A stretch of 58,381 bases of DNA from Flavobacteriaceae bacterium (lineage in GTDB: Bacteria > Bacteroidota > Bacteroidia > Flavobacteriales > Flavobacteriaceae): assembly GCA_017852075.1 (NCBI GenBank), contig JAFMLQ010000007.1, forward strand, positions 1 through 58,381. Reading direction: 5' to 3'. Below, one piece after another: positions 35,311-44,976 of the stretch. Positions within the stretch are counted from its first letter, which is position 1. Every line of letters begins with the position of its first letter. Under the pieces are notes generated by a model that worked only from the letters and a program-made list of their open reading frames with translations, was not told the origin of the DNA and searched no databases. A program made the translations under genes and the position numbers.

Positions 35311-35520
35311 TTGAATCTTTACGTTTTTTAAAAATATGAAAGGGAATCGATCTTTTTATGTCCTTTTGTAAAAAAGTACAGTGGTGTCATAGGTTATTGA
35401 ATCCTAAAACCACCTGCTAAAACTTTCGTTTACCTTAAATAAAGCACATCCAGAAAAAGAAAAATTCATTTTAAAAACTAAATGAATGCCACAAAAGGCA
35501 CTTTGAAAAATGCACTTCTC
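35311..35520. other. Intergenic segment with minor hairpins
   Basis: Between the flavoenzyme gene and the 30-codon ORF. Two weak stems were seen: GTGGT (35381-35385) with ACCAC (35409-35413), and a six-pair AGTGCC/GGCATT-type stem near 35488-35505 on the minus strand, which may end the 30-codon ORF transcript. No longer frame is present. Confidence 0.35.
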
Positions 35521-35613
35521 TTAGGCATAATATATCCCGGTAACAATTCTATACGCTAGGTAAATACCTGTAATTGTCCATACCCACCATCTGTTTTTCA
35601 TATACCATTCCAT
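35521..35613 (-). CDS. Small 30-residue Trp/Tyr-rich membrane peptide
   Basis: A minus-strand frame from ATG (35611-35613) to TAA (35521-35523). It begins MEWYMKNRWW and continues VWTITGIYLAYRIVTGIYYA, one helix with aromatic ends. This composition is far from random AT-rich sequence. It sits alone between the flavoenzyme gene and the SusC gene and is divergent from SusC. Upstream, the minus strand has TACCTTGT, a poor -7 match. Similar tiny one-span proteins occur at 30.2 kb. Confidence 0.5.
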   Translation of the reverse strand: MEWYMKNRWWVWTITGIYLAYRIVTGIYYA

Positions 35614-35730
35614 AGTGACTGATTTTTGTTAAATAACAAGGTATTGATAAAATTTAACATCAATGAAATTAAGGAATTTAAATAGTTTTAAAAAAAAATG
35701 TATTTTTACGCCGATTTATGACGTAAGACA

Positions 35731-38715
35731 ATGACGAAATTACAATTATTTACTATAATTTTAGTGTTTGTAAACCTACTTGCTTTCGGGCAAGATGTGA
35801 CCTTAACTGGGACTGTTTATGATGCTGAAACCAACCAACCTCTCCCTGGTGCTACAGTAATAATTAAAGATACAACCGAAGGAACAACTTCAGACTTTGA
35901 TGGGGTGTATTCAATTCGTGTCGCTGTTGGAAAAACACTTTCTTTCAGTTCGATTGGTTATAAAACAGAAACACGTGTGGTTTCTCAAGCAGATCAATTA
36001 AACATTCTCTTGAGTCCCGACAACGAGCTCGACGAAATTGTGGTCGTGGGATATGGATCACAGAAACGAAGTAATATTGTAGGTTCTGTGGCAACTGTAA
36101 ATGTGGACAAAGCCACCCAAAATCCAACTACTAACGTATCCGAACTCTTAAGGGGTCGGGCTGCAGGAGTGCAAGTCAATCTGGGTGATGCACGTCCAGG
36201 GGGAAATTCAAATATCGTAATCCGTGGAAATGTCTCCGTAGCCGGAGGCAACAATCCCTTGATCATTGTAGATGGTTTACCCTATGATAGTCTAAATGAT
36301 ATTGCACCAGAAGATATTGCAAATATTGAAATTCTTAAAGATGCTGCCTCCACATCCATCTATGGAGCTAGAGCTTCGAATGGAGTAATTCTAGTGACCA
36401 CTAAAAAAGCTAGAGCTGGCTACACTTCTTTTAATTACTCAGGTTATGTTACCACTCAAACACTTACTAGAAACTTTGAAATTTACGATGGTCAAGGATT
36501 TTATGATTTTAGAATGGCCGCATGGCGAGCGCGTTTGGGAGTGGATAATCCACCATTGAAATTTGTTTGGAATGAATACGAATTGGATTTTATTGAAAAC
36601 AACAATGTAGTTGACTGGGAAAACTTGGCACTCAACGACGCATTGCTCTCTAGTCACTCCATAAGCTACTCTTCGGGGACCGAAAAATCAACTGTCTATT
36701 CTAGTTTAAACTATTTCACACAAGACGGTATCATCCCTAATTCAGGATTTGATCGACTTCAGTTTAAGTTAAACTACAGTCAAAAGCTTACTGATAAATT
36801 AAGTCTAGATGGGATAATCAACATTCAAAATGCAAATCAAAGTAGAGAAACAGGAGGGCTTTTCCTAGCGAACATCAGTCCTATTGCTAAGCCTTATGAC
36901 GATGAAGGAAACTTGGTGAAATATTACTTTGGGCCTGAAAATGCATCTGCGATCAACCCCCTTTGGGATCAGAGAGAGTCTATAGACGAAACAGAAACGA
37001 ATCTATCAGATCTTAGTTTGAGATTGAATTATGATATTTTACCAGATTTAACGTATTCTCTAAAAACTTTTTTTAGAAATAGAAATACAGACCAAGGTAC
37101 TTACCGATCTTCCCTTCATTCTGCAGGTGATGAGGGAATAAATGGAGTTGGTGTGTTGATAGATACCCAGTACAAACAACTGCTTGTTGAACATATAGTA
37201 AACTTTCAAGCGTTAAATAACGATCAACATAATCTTGATTTCACTGGAGTTCATTCTTATGATGAACAAAATTTTAAATACAATCAGCTAGATAAATCGG
37301 ATTTTGTAAATGACGCTTTGGGTTACAATGGCCTGGCTTCTAGTTTACTCAACAACAGCAGAGATGTGTGGAGAAGAAGAGTTCTTTCCTTTATGGGTAG
37401 AGTTCGCTATTCTTTCCAAGACAAATATCTTCTGGAAATGACAACTAGAGCTGATGGTGCCTCTGTATTTTCAGAAAACAACAAATGGGGGTTGTTTCCA
37501 GCACTTTCAGTTGCATACAAAGTAGATCAGGATTTGAACATAGATAGTATTGACCAGTTAAAAGTACGTCTTAGTTATGGTTCAACTGGAAACCAAGGGA
37601 TAAATCCTCTAGAATCTTTGGGTGTAGCCGATTACAATCCTTACACATTTGGAGATTTGACTGTGAGTGGTTCTTCTGCTTCTTCTCGCCTGAGAAATCC
37701 AAATTTGCAATGGGAAACTACAACTACCCTGAACGCAGGAGTAGATTTTGGTGTACTTGCAAATCGTGTTCGGGGTACGCTAGAATACTACAAGTCGAAT
37801 ACCACCGATTTACTTCTAGACCGACAGCTAGCATCTTCTTCAGGTTATACGGTTACGCGCTTTAATGTTGGAGAATTACAAAACACCGGTGTAGAGGTCA
37901 CTTTAAATAATTCCATAATCCGCACAACAGATGTAAACTTTGATCTGGGTCTTATTTGGTCTACGAATACTAACGAAATTATATCGCTAACTGGCGAAAC
38001 CCAAATAAACCCTCAAACTGGAGAAGAATATTTCATCGATATCACGGACACTTCAGGCAGAAGGCTTTCTATAGGTCAGTCCATAAACAGTCTTTGGATG
38101 CCTGAGTTTGGAGGGATTTATCAAGAGGCAGACTTTTTGGAAGGCAGCCCCATAACTCCTCGTGTTGGTGCTAAACCAGGACACATTCGCGTTCTTGACC
38201 AGAATAAGGATGGAATATTAGACATCAACGACAATATTTTTATCAATGCAGATCCCGATTGGTACGGTTCTATAAACGCCACGCTTCGTGTCAAAAACTT
38301 TGACTTATTCATGGATTGGTATTTTGTTCAAGGAGTAACCCGAGTAAATTCAATACTCGCTAACGGTGAATATTGGAAAGCCTCCTTCAATGGCCCTATC
38401 GTTCCTTATTACACTCCAGATTCTCCATCCACAGAATGGCCTATGGCAAATGCTAATGCGGCTTGGCTCAAATACCTCAATTCATTTGCAGCTCAAGATG
38501 CTTCCTACCAGCGTTTGAGAACTTTAACAGTCGGTTATAATTTTGGAAATGATCTAAATCAGCTACTCCAAACTAAATCCGGACGAATCTACTTTACTGG
38601 GACCAACCTTTTGACCTTTACAGATTTCTTGTCATATTCTCCAGAACAGGATTTACGTGCAGGAGTCTTCCCTGAAACATTAAACATGACTTTAGGAATT
38701 AAACTAACGTTTTAA
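35731..38715 (+). CDS. SusC-like TonB-dependent glycan importer
   Basis: A 994-residue outer-membrane transporter. Signal peptide 1-20 (VNLLAFGQ). A carboxypeptidase-D-like domain spans ~22-105 (VTLTGTVYDAETNQPLPGATV, DGVYSIRV). The SusC spacer NELDEIVVVGYGSQKR lies at ~103-118 and the plug at ~120-235 (LRGRAAGVQVNLGDARPGG, IRGNVSVAGGNNPLIIVDG, AASTSIYGARASNGVILVTTK). The barrel ends LGIKLTF. With the SusD partner 10 bases downstream it imports oligosaccharides through a lid-and-barrel complex. The GH16 gene points to beta-1,3-glucan (laminarin). It is the first gene of the locus. Confidence 0.97.
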   Translation: MTKLQLFTIILVFVNLLAFGQDVTLTGTVYDAETNQPLPGATVIIKDTTEGTTSDFDGVYSIRVAVGKTLSFSSIGYKTETRVVSQADQLNILLSPDNELDEIVVVGYGSQKRSNIVGSVATVNVDKATQNPTTNVSELLRGRAAGVQVNLGDARPGGNSNIVIRGNVSVAGGNNPLIIVDGLPYDSLNDIAPEDIANIEILKDAASTSIYGARASNGVILVTTKKARAGYTSFNYSGYVTTQTLTRNFEIYDGQGFYDFRMAAWRARLGVDNPPLKFVWNEYELDFIENNNVVDWENLALNDALLSSHSISYSSGTEKSTVYSSLNYFTQDGIIPNSGFDRLQFKLNYSQKLTDKLSLDGIINIQNANQSRETGGLFLANISPIAKPYDDEGNLVKYYFGPENASAINPLWDQRESIDETETNLSDLSLRLNYDILPDLTYSLKTFFRNRNTDQGTYRSSLHSAGDEGINGVGVLIDTQYKQLLVEHIVNFQALNNDQHNLDFTGVHSYDEQNFKYNQLDKSDFVNDALGYNGLASSLLNNSRDVWRRRVLSFMGRVRYSFQDKYLLEMTTRADGASVFSENNKWGLFPALSVAYKVDQDLNIDSIDQLKVRLSYGSTGNQGINPLESLGVADYNPYTFGDLTVSGSSASSRLRNPNLQWETTTTLNAGVDFGVLANRVRGTLEYYKSNTTDLLLDRQLASSSGYTVTRFNVGELQNTGVEVTLNNSIIRTTDVNFDLGLIWSTNTNEIISLTGETQINPQTGEEYFIDITDTSGRRLSIGQSINSLWMPEFGGIYQEADFLEGSPITPRVGAKPGHIRVLDQNKDGILDINDNIFINADPDWYGSINATLRVKNFDLFMDWYFVQGVTRVNSILANGEYWKASFNGPIVPYYTPDSPSTEWPMANANAAWLKYLNSFAAQDASYQRLRTLTVGYNFGNDLNQLLQTKSGRIYFTGTNLLTFTDFLSYSPEQDLRAGVFPETLNMTLGIKLTF

Positions 38716-38725
38716 AAGCATAATC

Positions 38726-40327
38726 ATGAAAAAAACAAAATATTTCTTTTTGATCATACTTTTAGGATTTACTATTTCCTGCTATCAAGATGATTTTTTA
38801 AAAGACGAATTACTCGCCAATAATTCGGTTGAATTTCTCTATTCTAGCCCTCAAGGAATAGGAAATGCGGTCGTGGGGCTCTATGCCCTAAATCGCGAGC
38901 CCTACCAACGGGACTGGTTCAACGGTGCAATTCCGCTGGTTCTTCAGGCAAAAGGTGACCTCTCTGCGGGTATTGATGGCGAAATTTCCCTGTTTAGTAA
39001 TTGCTTTTGGGGATGTGGTATTGATGAAGACTATGGTGCCGAAGCAGCCTACGGATACTTTTGGGGCCATAATTATAAAATTATAGACATTACCAATAAT
39101 ATAATTTCGGGTGGCGAATTACTGCTTGCGGAAGGTAATACTGACCCTTCTTTAATTAAAAATATAGCTGAAGCTAAGACTTTTAGAGCACATGCTTACT
39201 TTACTCTGTACAGACTGTTTAAAAACATTTATATTAAAACAGAACCTACTACTCCAGAAACCGCTTTTGACCGCCCGCAAAGCCGCTCATCTAAAGAAGA
39301 GATTTTTAGCCTAATTCGTGAAGACTTGAATTTTGCGAGTGAAAATCTATCTTATACAACTGATGAGTTTGGAAGATGGACAAAAGCAGCCGTGGACCAT
39401 GTGAGAGCCAAGGTTGAGATGTGGGAAAAAAATTATGCTGTCGCAGCAGAAATAGTTGACGATATCATCGCCAACAGTCCTCATGCACTAGTGAATGTAA
39501 ATCAAGTTTTTCAAGGGGATCTTCAGCATGGAGAAACGCTTTTTGCAATCAACTTTAAAAGAAATGCGATTGGAGGAGGTGCATGGCATCAACTGAACTG
39601 GCAGACCGTAGCGCATTATTCCGCTGTGCCAGGATTGGTTCAATCTCTTGAAAATGGAGGTGATGGATTTGGATTTATCACACTCAATCCTTACGCCGTA
39701 AATCTTTTGAATAGTAATGCCAATGACCAACGGATTGGAAACTATTACATTTTTGAATATCGCTACAACGACGAGAAGATGTTGCCCGCAGGTAAAAAAA
39801 TTGGAGACCCCCTTGATCTCTATAAAAACGAAGCACAAGACGATGATTTCTTCATGTACTTTAAAAGACAAAGCCCTGGGGTCATAAAATTCTTTGATGA
39901 TGGAGTGGATCCTACGGACAGAATGCATTTTAAAAATATAATGGTATATCGCTTAGCTGAAACCTATTTGATTGGAGCGGAGGCCCATTTGGAAAATGGC
40001 AACACCTCAAAATCAAGAGAATACCTCAATGCGGTTCGTGAACGTGCTGGGATTGCACCAATATCGTCCGCTTCCATAGAAACTATTTTAGAAGAAAGAG
40101 CAAGAGAGCTTGCCTTCGAAGGACAACGCTGGTACAGCCTAAAACGAAGAGGAATATTGTATGACTATTTAATGGATCACATGAATTCTGAACTGTTGAA
40201 TGAATACTATGCCAGAAATCATGTAAATCCAAAGACCGTTTATAGACCTCATATGGTAAATCTTCCTATTCCTCAAGGAGTGTTGGATTTGTTGGGGTCA
40301 AATTACCCTCAAAATGAAGGATATTAA
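38726..40327 (+). CDS. SusD-like outer-membrane glycan-binding lipoprotein
   Basis: A 533-residue lipoprotein (GFTISC, Cys19) of the SusD/RagB family, the lid of the SusC channel. The N-terminal domain holds tetratricopeptide-like helices (AEAKTFRAHAYFTLYRLF at ~142-159). The RagB C-terminal part holds YRLAETYLIGAEAHLENG and REYLNAVRERAG, then LAFEGQRWYSLKRRG. It ends with the usual LPIPQGVLDLLG-type motif. Gap to the SusC stop is 10 bases. Gap to the next gene is 36 bases. All are in one transcript. Confidence 0.96.
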   Translation: MKKTKYFFLIILLGFTISCYQDDFLKDELLANNSVEFLYSSPQGIGNAVVGLYALNREPYQRDWFNGAIPLVLQAKGDLSAGIDGEISLFSNCFWGCGIDEDYGAEAAYGYFWGHNYKIIDITNNIISGGELLLAEGNTDPSLIKNIAEAKTFRAHAYFTLYRLFKNIYIKTEPTTPETAFDRPQSRSSKEEIFSLIREDLNFASENLSYTTDEFGRWTKAAVDHVRAKVEMWEKNYAVAAEIVDDIIANSPHALVNVNQVFQGDLQHGETLFAINFKRNAIGGGAWHQLNWQTVAHYSAVPGLVQSLENGGDGFGFITLNPYAVNLLNSNANDQRIGNYYIFEYRYNDEKMLPAGKKIGDPLDLYKNEAQDDDFFMYFKRQSPGVIKFFDDGVDPTDRMHFKNIMVYRLAETYLIGAEAHLENGNTSKSREYLNAVRERAGIAPISSASIETILEERARELAFEGQRWYSLKRRGILYDYLMDHMNSELLNEYYARNHVNPKTVYRPHMVNLPIPQGVLDLLGSNYPQNEGY

Positions 40328-40363
40328 GATAATTACTAAATCAATTCAATTAAACAATAAATT

Positions 40364-42034
40364 ATGAAAATAAATCGCTTTTTAATTTTAACATTTTCCT
40401 TTTTTGCAGTGACTCTTTCCTGTGAAAAAGACGTGGTAGAGGAGACTCCTATCATAACTGTAGAACCAACCCCTGAACCTACAACTCCTGATGATTCTGG
40501 AACAGACACCTCAGGATCCGATTTTGTGGAAGGTATTGACCCTAATTTAAATGATGAGCCTATTACATTTGAAGAATATGGCCCTAGTTTTGATGTTGAT
40601 AATGCTCAAGCTGCTGACAGATTAGAAGGTAACTGGGGATTTTTTGGAGGTGTAGATGATGCGCAAATTACAGTAGAGTATGCTGAAAACCCAGACTCAG
40701 ATAATGATGTAAACAGTTCTGAAAGAGTGGTCAAAGTAACTGAACCAGTTGGGGTTCAATCTTGGGCAGGTTTTTATTTTATGCTAGAAGAAAAAGTTAA
40801 TTTCCCAAGTGGAAAAGAGGCTATTTCTTTTCAATTTTACTCTCCAGAACCAGGACATGTAGTACTTCTAAAACTAGAAGATGAACTTGCTAACGAAACT
40901 GAGGGTAAAAAATCTACTGGAGATTTATTCGCTGAAACTACAGGAACAGGATGGGAAACTGTAGTCTTCAACATTCCAGATAAAGAGGGTCGTGATGGTT
41001 TTTACAACACCTTTACCTTGATCTTGGGTTATGGTTTAACAAATGAAGAGGAGACCACATACTATATCGATAATTTTGAATTTGCAACACCAGTAGAAGT
41101 AATCGCAGCAGCAGCTCCAACTACAGCTCCTGAAGTTCCTACATATAGTGCTGATAATGTAATTTCAATCTTCAGTGATGCATATACTGCAGTGGAAGGA
41201 ATTGACCTTAATCCAAATTGGGGACAGAGCACAGTAGTGACCCAAGAGACGATTGACGAAAATACAGTCTTGAAATACGAAAATTTAAATTACCAAGGAA
41301 CTGTTTTTGAAACTGCTATCGATGTATCCTCGAAAACGAAACTAAATATCGACTACTTTACAGGAGATGCATCAACACTAAAGTTTTTCTTAATTAGCCC
41401 TGATGGTGATGATGCTGATGAAGCTGCCGAGGAAAAAGCTTTTGAACTTGATCTTACAAATGAAGGACAATGGAATAGAGCTATTATCGATTTAACTCAT
41501 TTTTCTGATGTAGTAGATCTTTCCGATGTATTCCAGATTAAAGTCGAAGGAACAGGAACTGTTTATTTTGATAACATCTTCTTCTATGGAGGTGAGTCAG
41601 ATTCTGGAGATAACTTTACCAATGAATACGGAGGCGCTTTTGGAGGCGCTGTTGTAGTGGGTACAACCTTTAATTTTCCTTCTTCTTCAGAAGTATGGGC
41701 AGGTTTTGCAGAATTGTCACCAGCGACACTTTCCTTCCCTCATGGTGGAAAAATTACATTTAATGGAGCTACCGCTGGAACGGATGTTGACCTTAACTTT
41801 AAATTTGAGCGTCTAGGTCACAATGCAGAAGGTAATGGTGCTGCAGATACAGAACCTTCCTTCTCTACAGCTAATATTACGGTTTCTGGAACAGATGCAA
41901 CTTCATACACTGTAACTATTCCTGCTCAAGATGAAGCATATACTTTTGCTTCTCATTTATTGTATCTTGTTACTCAAGATGCAGAAGTAACTCTTACCGA
42001 TATTATTATTACTTCATATCACGAAGAGCAATAA
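40364..42034 (+). CDS. Surface glycan-binding lipoprotein of the SusE/F position
   Basis: A 556-residue lipoprotein (AVTLSC, Cys ~20). An acidic Thr/Pro/Asp-rich linker covers ~25-65. Then come three beta-sandwich-like units: ~70-240 ending YYIDNFEFA, ~262-415 ending VYFDNIFFYGG, and ~425-556. The first two share the [YV]Y[FI]DN-F-F ending found in carbohydrate-binding modules, so they look duplicated. In laminarin loci such proteins present glucan to SusCD. No catalytic motif was found. It is followed by a palindromic terminator that starts 28 bases after its stop. Confidence 0.8.
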   Translation: MKINRFLILTFSFFAVTLSCEKDVVEETPIITVEPTPEPTTPDDSGTDTSGSDFVEGIDPNLNDEPITFEEYGPSFDVDNAQAADRLEGNWGFFGGVDDAQITVEYAENPDSDNDVNSSERVVKVTEPVGVQSWAGFYFMLEEKVNFPSGKEAISFQFYSPEPGHVVLLKLEDELANETEGKKSTGDLFAETTGTGWETVVFNIPDKEGRDGFYNTFTLILGYGLTNEEETTYYIDNFEFATPVEVIAAAAPTTAPEVPTYSADNVISIFSDAYTAVEGIDLNPNWGQSTVVTQETIDENTVLKYENLNYQGTVFETAIDVSSKTKLNIDYFTGDASTLKFFLISPDGDDADEAAEEKAFELDLTNEGQWNRAIIDLTHFSDVVDLSDVFQIKVEGTGTVYFDNIFFYGGESDSGDNFTNEYGGAFGGAVVVGTTFNFPSSSEVWAGFAELSPATLSFPHGGKITFNGATAGTDVDLNFKFERLGHNAEGNGAADTEPSFSTANITVSGTDATSYTVTIPAQDEAYTFASHLLYLVTQDAEVTLTDIIITSYHEEQ

Positions 42035-42049
42035 AAAAAGTTAATTTTA

Positions 42050-43255
42050 TTGAGACTATATACGATCCCACCTAGGTGGGATCGTTTTTATCCATCTAAT
42101 ACAAAAATTATCAAATATTTATATCCCCTTTTTGTAATACTCTGCTTCAATGCACTTCTCACTTCATGTAGTAAAGACTCAAATGCTGACTTAGAAGTAA
42201 ATTATACATTAGGAGAAAACGGTTCTGTTCGCGTCACTGCAGAAGCACCTCAGGCTGTTGTGTATCGCTTTTCATTTGAACCCAACGCTGTTTTTGAAAA
42301 TAGTTCAGGGGATATTGAATATAACTATGCTAATAAAGGAAATTACACCTTAGGGATTTGGGCTTTTTATGATTCAGAATACAATTCCTTTAGCTATAAA
42401 ACGATAGATTTAGAAATAGTTAATGCAAATGGAAATACTACAACTGTTGTGGATCCAAATAACATTGACACTTCAGAAGAAACAACTGTCTATACTGACT
42501 TGAATCTGGTATGGAATGATGAATTTAATTATGAAGGAGCTCCTTCAGATAAAAAATGGCATCATCAATACATCCCCATCATAGGGGGAAGTTGGGCTAA
42601 TGGTGAAAAACAACATTATACCGCACGAATGGACAATTCATTTGTCAGTGATGGAACGCTAAAAATTGTAGCTAAAAGAGAAACGTATACTTATGAAGGG
42701 AGCAGAAAATCCTTTACCTCTGCAAGGCTAAACTCTAAGTTTGATTTGGAGTATGGAAGAATTGACGTACGAGCCAAATTACCTAAATCAGAGGGGACCT
42801 GGCCCGCAATTTGGACCCTAGGAACTAATGTTGGTGAACGAGGAAACTACTACGGTACCTCTGCAGGAAATGTAGGCTGGCCTGCTTGTGGTGAAATTGA
42901 TATTATGGAACAAAATGGCAGCGATAAAGAAACACTTTATGGGACTTTTCATTGGGCTGATTCTTCTTCTGGAGATAATGCATCGTATGGGCAGACAAAA
43001 ACAGCTTATGAATTAGGAATAAATAATCCCGTTGATGATTTTCACCTTTATTCCTTAGTTTGGACACCTTCATCTCTTAAAATATTTGTAGATAATACGC
43101 TTTTAGTGCAACTGTCAAATTCAGCGAGTGTCCCATTTGATAACCCTCATTATCTGATTTTAAATATAGCGATGGGTGGAACCTTAGGAGGTACCATTCC
43201 CAACTCCTTTTCACAAGATACTATGGAAATAGATTTTGTGCGTTTTTACCAATAA
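42050..43255 (+). CDS. GH16 family endo-beta-glucanase (laminarinase type), lipoprotein
   Basis: A 401-residue (from TTG at 42050) surface or periplasmic enzyme. No ATG or GTG lies between the upstream stop and the signal peptide; options are this TTG or a rare ATT/ATC near 42107. Lipoprotein signal LCFNALLTSC (Cys40 counted from TTG). A PKD/Ig-like domain spans ~46-125. The GH16 domain spans ~150-401 with Trp-rich WPAIWTLG (251-258) and the catalytic CGEIDIMEQ: Glu282, Asp284, Glu287 (ExDxxE, the beta-bulge form of laminarinases). It cuts beta-1,3-glucan (laminarin) into pieces for SusCD. It is last in the locus, after the palindrome. Confidence 0.9.
   Translation: MRLYTIPPRWDRFYPSNTKIIKYLYPLFVILCFNALLTSCSKDSNADLEVNYTLGENGSVRVTAEAPQAVVYRFSFEPNAVFENSSGDIEYNYANKGNYTLGIWAFYDSEYNSFSYKTIDLEIVNANGNTTTVVDPNNIDTSEETTVYTDLNLVWNDEFNYEGAPSDKKWHHQYIPIIGGSWANGEKQHYTARMDNSFVSDGTLKIVAKRETYTYEGSRKSFTSARLNSKFDLEYGRIDVRAKLPKSEGTWPAIWTLGTNVGERGNYYGTSAGNVGWPACGEIDIMEQNGSDKETLYGTFHWADSSSGDNASYGQTKTAYELGINNPVDDFHLYSLVWTPSSLKIFVDNTLLVQLSNSASVPFDNPHYLILNIAMGGTLGGTIPNSFSQDTMEIDFVRFYQ
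42062..42089 (+). terminator. Palindromic terminator inside the 5' end of the GH16 reading frame
   Basis: A 24-base perfect palindrome (arms ACGATCCCAC and GTGGGATCGT, centre CTAG) followed by Ts. It lies 28 bases after the glycan-binding lipoprotein stop and 12 bases after the TTG at 42050, so it either ends the SusC-SusD-lipoprotein transcript or attenuates transcription into GH16. Confidence 0.85.
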
Positions 43256-43276
43256 AAGCAAAAAACTACAAGATTA

Positions 43277-44176
43277 CTAATTGACATTTCTGCGCACAGT
43301 ACTCTGCCCTGGATCTGAAACTTCAAAGCTTTCAATATAGCCACGGTCTTGGAGGGTTACAAAAGCCGTAGTTCCTTCCTTTCCACCAAAAGCAATATTG
43401 GAAACATTTTTCCCTTTGAGTTCAATTTCCTTTAAAATTTTTCCTTCAGGAGAAACTTTCACTACTGTTCCCTTGCCATAACGAGTGATGTATAAATTCC
43501 CTTTTACATCACATCGCATACCATCCATGCCAAAATCTTCAAATGAAATCAACAATCGCTTATTTTCTAAATTTTTTGAATCTGTGATATCAAATGCCCA
43601 AACGTTTCTTTGCACACTTTCATTGACATACAGTGTTTTACCATCAGGGCTAATTTCAATACCATTAGTGGTACCCATTTCATCCACCATCAATTCAAAA
43701 TTCCCTTTTTCAACCTTCCAAACTTTCCCGGTACTAGCACCCCAATTTGGATCAGAAGCAAATAATAAATCTCCCGCACCAAGGGTTAAATCATTTGGCT
43801 GATTTGCATTCGGTTCGTGAGCGTAAACAGTAACTGCTTTGGTTTCTGGATCCACTTCTAACACATTATGTCCTGTATAATCTGCCAAAAACAAGTTTCC
43901 CTGTTCATTGATTCGTATTCCGTTGGCCGTACTACCCTCAGGCAATTGGTCGATAAAAAGAGAAAAGTTTCCAGAAGTATCAATTTTACCAATTGTTCCT
44001 GAATGGTCTGGATTTACAAAATAAAGATTTCCCTTTTGGTCCACAGCTGGCCCTTCTAAACCTCGGGTAAAAGATCCCACGTATGCGTAGTCTGTGGCAA
44101 TATATAAAGGTTCTGATTCTGTACAAGCGCCTAAAAGAAATAAACTAAAGACCGAAAAAAAATGTACTGTTCTCAT
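43277..44176 (-). CDS. SMP-30/gluconolactonase-like lipoprotein
   Basis: A 299-residue exported six-bladed propeller (lipoprotein signal FLLGAC, Cys18). Blocks typical of the SMP-30/Gnl/LRE family: LEGPAVDQKGNLYFVNPDHSG, then GTTNGIEISPDGKTLYVNES and FEDFGMDGMRCDVKGNLYITRYG. The metal-site residues Glu and Asn/Asp of lactonases are plausible (E in FTRGLEGPAVD, N in TNGIEISPDGK, D in GMDGM). It is likely a sugar lactonase at the cell envelope. It is transcribed away from the CBM9-like gene and convergent with GH16 (21-base gap). It is the natural partner of the dehydrogenase at 44977. Confidence 0.86.
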   Translation of the reverse strand: MRTVHFFSVFSLFLLGACTESEPLYIATDYAYVGSFTRGLEGPAVDQKGNLYFVNPDHSGTIGKIDTSGNFSLFIDQLPEGSTANGIRINEQGNLFLADYTGHNVLEVDPETKAVTVYAHEPNANQPNDLTLGAGDLLFASDPNWGASTGKVWKVEKGNFELMVDEMGTTNGIEISPDGKTLYVNESVQRNVWAFDITDSKNLENKRLLISFEDFGMDGMRCDVKGNLYITRYGKGTVVKVSPEGKILKEIELKGKNVSNIAFGGKEGTTAFVTLQDRGYIESFEVSDPGQSTVRRNVN

Positions 44177-44238
44177 GCTTTTATTGATATTAGATTTATT
44201 TTATCCAATGTACAGATTATTTTTTGTAAGTTTAGTAT

Positions 44239-44952
44239 ATGAGATGGTATGTATTTCTTCTTTTTGTAGTTGTTTTTTCTTCTTGCACTTCAACTAATCC
44301 TGCTATGCTTTACGTTCAGCAAATCAATCCTCCTGAAAAACTAAGTTTTGAATCCATTTCTACCTCGTTAGAAATTGAAACAGAAAAAATCCCCATCGAT
44401 AAGCTAAATTGGGAAGCTTTTGCATATAAACCTGATGTTGCCTTTAGGATTGGGCATTCTGAAAACGTTTTATATTTAAAGTTTTATGTGTCTGAAGCTC
44501 ATATCCTAGCCCAGCACAGTAAGCCGAATTCCTCCACACACCGAGACAGTTGTGTAGAATTTTTTATAGATCCTGATCAAAGTGGAGGGTATTATAATTT
44601 TGAGTTCAACTGTATTGGAACCACCCATCTGGCTTATGGTCCCAACCGTCATAAACGCAGTTTTGTAGCTGAAGAGAAAATTCTAGATCAAGTCTTTACG
44701 GCTTCCACTTTAGGCACTACTCCTTTTGAGGAAAAATCAGGCGCTTTTCAATGGGAAATGGTCGTTGCCCTTCCTGCATCTCTGTTTGTTCATCATCCTG
44801 ATTTAAATTTTAAATCATTAAACTCTAAAGCCAACTTCTACAAATGTGGTGACGATACAAGTCTACCACATTACCTGAGTTGGAACAAAATAAACAGTCC
44901 TAAACCCGATTTTCATCTCCCCGAATTTTTTGGATCACTTTTATTTGAGTAA
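44239..44952 (+). CDS. CBM9-like carbohydrate-binding lipoprotein
   Basis: A 237-residue lipoprotein (VVVFSSC, Cys16). The mature domain (~30-235) resembles the family-9-like carbohydrate-binding module: AFRIGHSENVLYLKFYVSEAH, then RDSCVEFFIDPDQSGGYYNFEFNCIGTTHLAYG and the SGAFQWEMVVALPASLF end. In many Bacteroidota this domain sits next to sugar oxidation or uptake genes. It would hold a sugar or oligosaccharide near the envelope enzymes. It heads the six-gene plus-strand run (gap 24 bases). Confidence 0.8.
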   Translation: MRWYVFLLFVVVFSSCTSTNPAMLYVQQINPPEKLSFESISTSLEIETEKIPIDKLNWEAFAYKPDVAFRIGHSENVLYLKFYVSEAHILAQHSKPNSSTHRDSCVEFFIDPDQSGGYYNFEFNCIGTTHLAYGPNRHKRSFVAEEKILDQVFTASTLGTTPFEEKSGAFQWEMVVALPASLFVHHPDLNFKSLNSKANFYKCGDDTSLPHYLSWNKINSPKPDFHLPEFFGSLLFE

Positions 44953-44976
44953 TTTCACTAGAAACAATTATTTATT

